Positions 57,791 to 64,000 of a stretch of 64,000 nt of DNA are shown piece by piece (the stretch's first letter is position 1; each line of letters starts with the position of its first letter). A program made the position numbers and the translations under genes. Source of the DNA: Guadua angustifolia. Lineage: Eukaryota > Streptophyta > Magnoliopsida > Poales > Poaceae. Location: positions 6,386,001-6,450,000 of the forward strand of contig CM070511.1 in NCBI GenBank assembly GCA_036346375.1, given 5' to 3'. A model generated the notes under the pieces. The model searched no databases. It was given only the letters and a program-made list of their open reading frames with translations, and was not told where the DNA came from.

Positions 57791-58500
57791 CTCAGGAGAT
57801 CTTGAGAATCGAGAGGTTGGAGGTAAATGTCGCCAAGTGGGCCATGGAGCTGGCTGTGTTTGACGTCCAGTTTGTGGCGCGTACGGCCATCAAGTCGCAG
57901 GTGCTTACCGACTTTGTGGTCGAGCAGACATCGCAGCCGGTTCCCGAGCTCGAGGTCGAGGAGGAGAAGCCCTGGGTCATGTACTTTGATGGCTCAAGAT
58001 CCTTCAAGCGCTCGGGGGCTGGAATCCTTATCCTCACCCTGCGAGGCGACAAGCTGAGGTACGTGGTTCGTTTCGGATTTTCGGCAACCAACAATGCGGC
58101 GGAGTATGAAGCTCTCTTGGTGGGACTTCGAGCTTGTAAGGCACTAGGTGTGCACCGGTTGATTGTCAAGGGCGATTCCCAGCTCGTCGTCAACCAGTTC
58201 AACAAAGGCTATCAATGCTCGGAAGATTCCATGACCAAATAGCTCACCGAAGTGCGCAAGATGGAGAAGTGGTTTCAAAACCTGGAAATCAAGCATGCGC
58301 CTAGGAAGGACAACTCCAACGCAGATCTCCTCTCCAAGCTCAGGTCGTCCGATGATGAAATTCCTCCGGACGTCATCCAGGAGACCTTGGCGACACCTTC
58401 AATTTCTGACCAAGAGGTCTCAGTCGCCCTCATTGAAGATATTCCCTCATGGGCCGAACCAATCCACAACTTTCTAGCAGGGGTGAGCTTACGTCCCCGC
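57791..58500 (+). pseudogene. E5 second RNase H (Tat-specific)
   Basis: The plant-type RNase H motifs are clear: WVMYFDGSRSFKRSGAGI with the first Asp, NNAAEYEALLVGLRACKALG with the Glu, IVKGDSQLVVNQFNKGYQCS with the next Asp, and RKDNSNADLLSKL near the end. A TAG at 58240-58242 interrupts. A second RNase H between RT/RH and integrase is the hallmark of the Tat lineage and identifies E5 and E2. Confidence 0.88.
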
Positions 58501-59674
58501 CCGAGAGGAAGCGGGATCAAGTGCGGGTGAGCTCATACAAGCTTCGTAGGCGGCAAACTTTCTTTGTTGGAATGTTTACGAGTCTGACGAAATGTGTCAC
58601 TACGGAGGAGGTAAGTTCTGTTAAGCGATATCCACTCGAGGTCTCGTGGGCGCATTCTTCTTCGGGACCATGGTCGGAAGGCTTTCGCATGTGGTTCTAT
58701 TATTGCGGTGCTCGGGATGTTTGCAACATCATCCGCGCCTGTCAAGCCTGCCAATTCCATGCTCAAAAATCGCACCAACCTGGCTATGCACTCCAGACCA
58801 TTCCACTCGCTTGGCCCTTCTCGACCTGGGGGCTAGACATCCTCGGCCCCTTTCCTCAAGCGGTCAGCGGAAAGAAGTTCTTGTTCGTCGCTATTGATAC
58901 CTTCACCAAGTGGATCGAGGTTGAACCCGTTTCAACCATCACGGCTCGTGCGGTTGTCAAGTTTTTCTGCTTGTTCGTGGTCACCAGGTATGGAGTTCCA
59001 TGAAGAATTATTACTGACAATGGAACACAATTTACCAGTGAACTGTTCTAGGAATATTGCGAAGACATTGGCACCGAAGTATGTTATGCTTCGGTAAGCC
59101 ATCTGCAAAGCAATGGAGCAGTAGAAGGCGCCAACGGACAGGTCGTTCAAGGCGTCAAGGAACGAGTATCCGATGAGCTCGAACGACACGGCTAGACCTG
59201 GGTGGACGAACTTCCCACCGTCTTATGGTCTACTCATACCTCGGTCAGCCGAGCAACAGGGTCCACACCCTTCTGGCTTGTATTCGATACCGAAGCCGTC
59301 TTGCCTCCAGTGGTCACGTTGGGCTCTGCTAGGGTCAGCTTGGTCGACCAGGTCGACTTCGAGTAAGAACGGGCTCTTGACCTTACCCTGGCAGAAGAAG
59401 TAAGATACCATGCACTGCTACGATCGGCGCATTACCTACAAGCTCTTCGCAGACATGCGTTTCGATCGGTACGACCTAGGGAGCTCCTTGTCGGGGACAT
59501 AGCCCTAAGACGAATCCAGGGCACGTCCAACACCAACAAGTTATACCCACAGTGGGAGGGTCCTATAGAGTTGTTTCAACAGATTGCACGGGGGCTTACC
59601 GGCTAGCGATGCCCGATGGCAGAGAGCTCTCGAGCTCGTGGAACATTGATCAACTTCGTAAATTTTATGTGTAA
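58501..59674 (+). pseudogene. E5 integrase, broken
   Basis: CNIIRACQACQFHAQKSHQP is the zinc-binding end. Catalytic blocks are WGLDILGPFPQAVSGKKFLF, TDNGTQFTSELF and NGAVEGANGQVVQGVKERVS. The C-terminal part includes WVDELPTVLWS and RPRELLVGDIALRRIQGTSN. Stops occur at 59001-59003, near 59053 and near 59194, with a frameshift in the HHCC region. The pol stop TAA is at 59672-59674. Confidence 0.87.
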
Positions 59675-59693
59675 CGCCTTTGTCTCAAACTTC

Positions 59694-59706
59694 AATAAAG
59701 TTTATT
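59694..59706. terminator. Two-way poly(A) signal candidate
   Basis: AATAAAGTTTATT is palindromic, giving AATAAA on both strands. It lies 20 bases after the pol stop on the plus strand and downstream of the antisense gene on the minus strand. It could end both convergent transcripts. Confidence 0.5.
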
Positions 59707-60288
59707 GTTCATTGGCTATGTTGGTCCCTGTTCCCTTTATTTCTTTCTTCCATGTCTTGTACTGAATTTGAATATGAGATTATTTCTAAATCCGACCTGC
59801 GTATAAGTGCTTTAGATCTTGACTCAAGTTCACCCCCAGGAGCGAGCTACCTGTAAGCCGAATCTCTTCGTATCCCGGCTCCCCCTACGCCAGGGTTCGA
59901 GCTAACACCACATTTGGAACCGTCAAGAAAGCACGAATCGGGGTCGTGATTCATGAGTCTAATCTAAAAACAACCTTAACACTTTTGAGGCTAAATCTCC
60001 TCTCGTATGCCTACGTTGTGCTTAGCAGTTTTTCCCCTGTGGATTTTTTCTCAACCTTGCAAGTCATGCCTTTGCAGGTTTCTAAACTTGCGACCAAGGC
60101 TAGCATCACTCGACCTTGGTCCCAACGGGGGCTGGACGAGGGTACACTACCTCAGAAAAAGGCTAAGTACATGATAAATTTTTTTAAGGAAAAAAACGAA
60201 GACGCAAGCTCGTTTCGACAAAATAAGTTTGTTTCATTAATCTTTATCTTACTACCATCTGTTTACAAGTTGCTAGGTCTAATTCTAA
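59707..60288. other. E5 convergent spacer
   Basis: Sequence between pol (plus) and the antisense gene (minus), equivalent to 18083-18680 in E2. No other gene is seen. Confidence 0.6.
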
Positions 60289-61296
60289 TTACAGGTCGGC
60301 CATGTCACGGTCAAGTTTCTCTTGCTCAAGCTCGGCGACCTTAGCCCTTAAGGCCGACAGCTCGCCTTGGAGACGAAGAGCTTCGGCTGCGGCGTTAGCG
60401 GTGCGGCTTCGCTCGTCCTGGAGTTGGGCCAGGGCGCTCTTCGCCGTCTTGGTCGCTCGCTCCAGTTTCTCCTCGAGCTTGGTGACTTTGGCTTCGAGCT
60501 CGTGGGAGGCCTCTGACGGGCGACTTCTTGGTCTGTAGCTGCCTTCTTCATCTCCTCCGCCTTGGCTCGCTCGGCTTCAAGCGCTCTGGCCAACCGCGCG
60601 TGCTCCTCCTCCATGGCCTTGCACTCATGGTCGCGTTCGGTGTTGATGGCCCGTTTGAGTTCGGATGTGTGGCTGGCCTCAAGCGCCTTTATCGTCTAGC
60701 GGAGGGCGACAAGCTCAGCAGAGTGGGCCGCCGCCTTGCGCCCAGCCTCCTCTTGCTCAACCGCCAAGGTCTCTATGAGCCTGAACCGCTGCACCTCTCA
60801 CTCTTCCACCAAGTCGAGGAAGATCTTCAGTGCGTCGGAGTGCGTCCGAAGACCTTGCAGCCCTTGGGCGACAAGTTCGATGCCATGTGGGGTTCGGAAG
60901 AAACACAGCCTTTGTCAAAAGGAAAAAAAGACTCGAACTAAGATTGAACAAGAGCAGGAGGAAGTTTGTACCTGGTTAAGCCGGCCCTCGAAGGTTCGCA
61001 TGGTGAGGTTCAACGGGCCTGCTGCTTGATGCCTCGGGCGCAGTGTTGTCCTCTGCCGCTGCTTGTTCACCTTGGCGAAGATCTTCGGGCACTCTGCTGG
61101 CGGCAACCTCGTCCCGGGCTACCTCCCCCGGGGGGCTCAACCTACCCCCGGGCTCGGTTCTGACGACTGGATCGGCCTTGACCTCCACGGTTGGAGCGTC
61201 TCCAGCTCCCCCTTCCGCGGAAGTCTTGGACCGGTCTTCAGTGCGACCTTCCGCGTTGGCCCCAGCCAAGACGTGGTCAACCGCGTTGGCCCCACT
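60289..61296 (-). pseudogene. E5 antisense gene remnant (last two exons)
   Basis: Homologous to exons 5 and 6 of the E2 antisense gene. The exon-5 part (about 61296-60972) is acidic and low-complexity and ends with FEGRLNQ before a donor GTACAAAC, as E2 ends with FEGRLAR before GTACATGAG. The last exon (about 60880-60289) is a charged coiled coil (ARALEAERAKAEEMKKAATD), ending at TAA 60289-60291. The acceptor AG expected near 60885 seems to be lost. The first four exons are absent; the 3' LTR abuts instead. Confidence 0.72.
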
Positions 61297-61654
61297 ACTC
61301 CGGGAATCTCTCCCGGCGCATAAAACCCCTTGAGGCGAACATGCTCAAGGCAGGCAATCAAAGCTACAAGATAGTAGACACAACCAGCGTATAATTCCCC
61401 AGAGCTCAAGCTGTAAAACAAACACTTGTACTCAAGCATAGTGAACATCCTTGCCTCAGGGCAAGACTGGAGTAGAGCTTTTACCTTCACAGGGGCTCGA
61501 ACCAGTATAACTCCCCGTGTCTTGCTCGTTTTCTTTTTGACTCGACCAACAAAGTAGCGAATGCATTCCTTCGGTGAGTGAAGCTCGTTTTGGGTCCCGC
61601 ATACACGCCTCACCTCTCTTCACTTCTACAGTCAGGCGATCCCGATCGTCGACA
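61297..61654 (+). repeat. E5 3' LTR, U3 mostly deleted
   Basis: 61331-61654 repeats 41526-41846. The 30-odd bases before (CTACTCCGGGAATCTCTCCC) match U3 of the E2 LTR near 14568-14590, so a small part of U3 remains here. There is no polypurine tract, so the U3 start and first exons of the antisense gene were removed together. The end ATCGTCGACA meets E4 gag at 61655. Confidence 0.75.
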
Positions 61655-62110
61655 GGACCTATACCAACTCCATCAAAAGAAGAATGAGTCTCTTCGGGAG
61701 TTCATCCGATGCTTCATGCAAAAGAAAAACACGATCCGAGACGTCTCGGATGTGGTCATCATAGCAGCTTTTCAAGAAGGAGTCAGCGACACCGACCTGA
61801 TCAAAAAGATGTCCCAGAAGCCGCCAACTACAGTGAAGGAGATGTTCGCATTAGCGGATCGCTACGCCACGGCCTCAGATGCCCTAGCCGAGTGCCAAGA
61901 TGACCGTCCACGACAGAAGGATAAGAAGGACCACGCTGAGTCCTCCAAACAGAAGGACAAGAAGCAGAAGGGTGAGGAGCTCGTCGTGGTAGCAGACCGT
62001 GGTGATGGATGTGCTATGTCCTTTCCATCCCAAGGGGAAACATGCTTCCAAAGATTGCTTTACTTTGAAAAGGTTCACGTGAGAAAGCAACAAGCAGTTA
62101 GAACCAGATA
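61655..62110 (+). pseudogene. E4 gag, C-terminal part
   Basis: Gag resumes as DLYQLHQKKNESLREFIRCF, then FQEGVSDTDLIKKMSQKPPT, MFALADRYATASDALAEC and a Lys-rich linker. A Cys/His motif (CPFHPKGKHASKDC) is readable near 62014-62055 in a different frame, so a frameshift lies near 62005. The gap to the left gag part at 41525 shows that E4 lost coding sequence there. Confidence 0.85.
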
Positions 62111-62276
62111 AAGGCGAGGCAAGTAGAAAGCGGGACCCCGCTGGTGATGATGACTACCAAGAGACTGAGCATGAGCTTATTTACATATTCGGGGGCTCGG
62201 TTGCATATGAGTCCAAGCGGAAGCAAAAACTTACCGCTCGAGAGATCAATGCAGTCATGTCGACGGCCCCCAATAC

Positions 62277-62792
62277 TTGAGGTGGTATGAAGTTCTGATC
62301 ACATTTGACTGCTCGGATCGCCTCGACCATGTTCCATACCCAGGGAGATATCCTCTAGTACTGAACCCTGTTATTTGCAGCGTCAAACTCAAGAGAGTGT
62401 TGGTCGATGGAGGGAGCGGACTCAACGTCCTTTTCTCCAGAACCTTCAATGACATGAAGATCCCTCGCTCTGAGCTGAAGCGAGGCTCACCGCCGTTCCA
62501 TGGGGTAATCCCGGGGACCTTGGCAGTACCACTCGGGCAGATCACCTTGCCTATCACATTCAGTACGAAGGAGAATTACCAGACCAAGTACCTCAATTTT
62601 GAAGTGGCAGATTTTGAGGCGGCGTACCACGCCATCTTGGGAAGACCAGGCTTAGCCAAATTCATGGCAGTGCCGCACTACACTTATTTGGTGCTGAAGA
62701 TGCTGCTGCCAAAATGCATTATCATGGTTTGTGGTGACGTCAAGTTGTCCTTTATGTGCGATAGGGAGAGCTGCGAACTGGCTGAGATGTAG
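62277..62792 (+). pseudogene. E4 protease
   Basis: RVLVDGGSGLNVLFSRTF carries the Tat-type active site DGG, followed by YHAILGRPGLAKFMAVPHYT. The stop is at 62792. The upstream link to gag (62110-62277) contains a stop near 62278. It would cleave the polyprotein. Confidence 0.82.
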
Positions 62793-63597
62793 GAGACGTC
62801 AACCGACATGGATAAGATTCGACTGGCAGCTGCAGTCCTACAAGATGAAGGAGACATCCCAGCCAAGAAGCAGGCCAAGTCAGGAATAAAGCCTGATGAA
62901 GGAGTCAAGAAGACAACACTCGACCCATCCAACTCGGCCAAGATGGCTCTAATTGGGACAGGGCTCGATCATAAATAGGAAGACGTGCTCGTCACCTTCC
63001 TCCAGACGAACAGGGACATCTTTGCTTGGAAGCCATCTGATATGCCAGGTGTCCCTAGGGAGGTGATTGAGCACTCTCTGAACGTTGACGAGAAGGCAAG
63101 ACCAATCAAGCAACGACTTCGGTGGTTTGTGCAAGATCACCGCAATGTTATCAGGGAGGACATCACCAAACTTTTAGCTGCTGGCTTTATAAAAGAAGTG
63201 TATCATCCCGACTGGTTAGCAAATCCAATTCTTGTTCGCAAGAAGAATAAAAGTTGGCGCATGTGTGTTGATTATACTGGTCTTAACAAGGCATGCCCAA
63301 AAGATCCATTCAGGCTGCCTCGCATCGATTAGGTGGTGGACTCAACGCCGGGTGTGAGCTCTTGAGTTTCCTAGATGCCTACTCAGGGTATCACTAGATC
63401 AGACTAAAAGAGGAAGACTGCATTAAGACTTCATTCATCACGATGTTTGGGGCTTTCTGCTACGTCACAATGCCATTCGGGTTAAAAAATGCTGGCGCAA
63501 CCTATCAGCGCGTGATACAGTAGTGTTTTCACACTCAACTCGGACACAACGAGGAGGCATACGTGGATGATGTTGTTGTCAAATCTCGAATAAAGGA
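62793..63597 (+). pseudogene. E4 reverse transcriptase, interrupted after the active site
   Basis: The linker and fingers (62985-63332) read FAWKPSDMPGVPREVIEHSL, GFIKEVYHPDWLANPILVRK and SWRMCVDYTGLNKACPKDPF. After a stop at 63330-63332 the palm continues with FLDAYSGYH, MPFGLKNAGATYQR and the catalytic AYVDDVVVKSR, ending at 63597 where another LTR begins. Further stops occur within the palm. RNase H and integrase are not in the window. Confidence 0.85.
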
Positions 63598-64000
63598 TGA
63601 TGCGCACGGTGGCCCGATCTTCCTTTAGGTGGAGGTAAGTCGATTGGTGGAGACTCGACATTGACGATCCGGCTTCCAATTAGAACCGATCCGAACCCTG
63701 CAATCGCTACACCACGGTTCCGTTGGTTATCAACCACGCAGAAACACGGTTGACCTCGCCAAGAAGGCTTATCCCTGCATGCGAATCGAGAACACAAGCA
63801 AGAACGTAGAAGAAGCAATCTGAAATTGCGAATTATATTAAACACATGAGCTGGGGTTCCACAAACCGATGATCGGCGAAAACTGACAGAGTGTCTAGTT
63901 GAAATCTAAGCAACACCCAAAGCATAAGAATGACGGCTACAAGGTTTTAATACATGAGAGGGGTGGCGGCTAGGGTTTGGGTGCAGCCCTACTCCAAATA
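63598..64000 (-). repeat. N2: LTR of an N1-related element, cut by window edge
   Basis: It begins near TGATGCGCACGG (63598-63601), where E4 RT stops. Blocks such as GGCCCGATCTTC, GTCGATTGG, GACATTGACGATCCGGC and GGCTAGGGTTTGGG line up in order with the N1 LTR (GGTCTCGATCTTTC, ATCGATTTGG, GACGTTGACGGCCCGAC, GAGGGTTTGGG). It is therefore a divergent relative in the same orientation. The rest lies outside the window. Confidence 0.65.

Larger units (their letters stand above)
41526..61654 (+). mobile_element. E5: Tat-type Ty3-gypsy element inside E4, split by E6
   Basis: The order is truncated 5' LTR, primer site, gag, [E6 insertion with a 147-bp flanking duplication], protease, RT, RNase H, second RNase H, integrase, antisense gene remnant (minus strand), and truncated 3' LTR. 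Its pol and antisense gene match E2, which lies in the opposite orientation. No 5-bp target duplication is visible because the left border is a deletion junction. It is decayed by stops and frameshifts. Confidence 0.86.
39810..63597 (+). mobile_element. E4: Tat-type Ty3-gypsy element, split by E5
   Basis: The left piece (39810-41525) has the 5' LTR, primer site and gag. The right piece (61655-63597) has the gag end, protease and RT, and is then cut by another LTR at about 63598. E5 occupies 41526-61654. Gag lacks roughly 100 or more codons between the two pieces, so target DNA was lost at the E5 left border. All ORFs contain stops or frameshifts. Confidence 0.85.

Noticed and set aside
1..64000. 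tRNA, rRNA, CRISPR or bacterial operon features
   Set aside because: No cloverleaf, rRNA core or spaced direct repeats were recognised, and the content is entirely plant transposon DNA.

Overview
This window looks like gene-poor, transposon-packed nuclear DNA from a large plant genome, most probably a grass (Poaceae). The evidence is indirect: every recognisable coding stretch belongs to plant mobile elements of kinds that are abundant in grasses. These are Ty3/gypsy chromoviruses of the Tekay/Del type with LTRs over 3 kb, Ty3/gypsy Tat-type elements with a second RNase H and an antisense extra ORF, gag-only LTR elements, and CACTA (tnp2) DNA transposons. I see no intact host gene, rRNA, tRNA or CRISPR. 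Nearly every coding region carries stops or frameshifts, so most are annotated as pseudogenes. The species cannot be named from sequence alone.

Layout. (1) 1-11120: a Tekay-type element (E1, minus strand) with LTRs at 1-1671 (cut by the window edge) and 7431-11120. (2) 11121-14223: CACTA-like repeat DNA containing a captured two-exon F-box gene (13003-13818) broken by a stop. (3) 14224-20197: a truncated Tat-type element (E2, minus strand) with one LTR, the end of pol, and an antisense gene on the plus strand whose six exons can be followed across five GT-AG introns (15286-18082). (4) 20198-34958: a Tekay-type element (E3, minus strand) with a full 5' LTR but only about 37 bp of 3' LTR. Its gag is split by a complete gag-only LTR element (N1, 23760-28528) with 1129-bp LTRs. 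(5) 34959-39809: a broken CACTA tnp2 gene (minus strand) interrupted by a 3144-bp solo LTR (36124-39267) with a perfect TGAAC target duplication. (6) 39810-63597: a plus-strand Tat-type element (E4) split by a second plus-strand Tat-type element (E5, 41526-61654), which is itself split by a minus-strand Tekay-type element (E6, 43768-55652). (7) 63598-64000: the edge of another LTR related to N1, cutting E4 pol just after the RT active site.

How the parts relate. The nesting gives a relative history: the CACTA DNA is oldest, then the solo-LTR parent, E3 and E4 entered it, E5 entered E4, and E6 entered E5; N1 entered E3. Chromovirus pol genes run gag-protease-RT-RNase H-integrase-chromodomain. 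Tat pol genes add a second RNase H before the integrase and carry an antisense gene between pol and the 3' LTR.

The observations most worth a second look are the multi-intron antisense gene in the Tat elements, the 147-bp duplicated host segment flanking E6, the captured intron-bearing F-box gene, and clustered regulatory-looking motifs in the Tekay-type LTRs (MYB3R/MSA-like AACGG motifs, and ACGTGGC motifs on 10-11 bp spacing).
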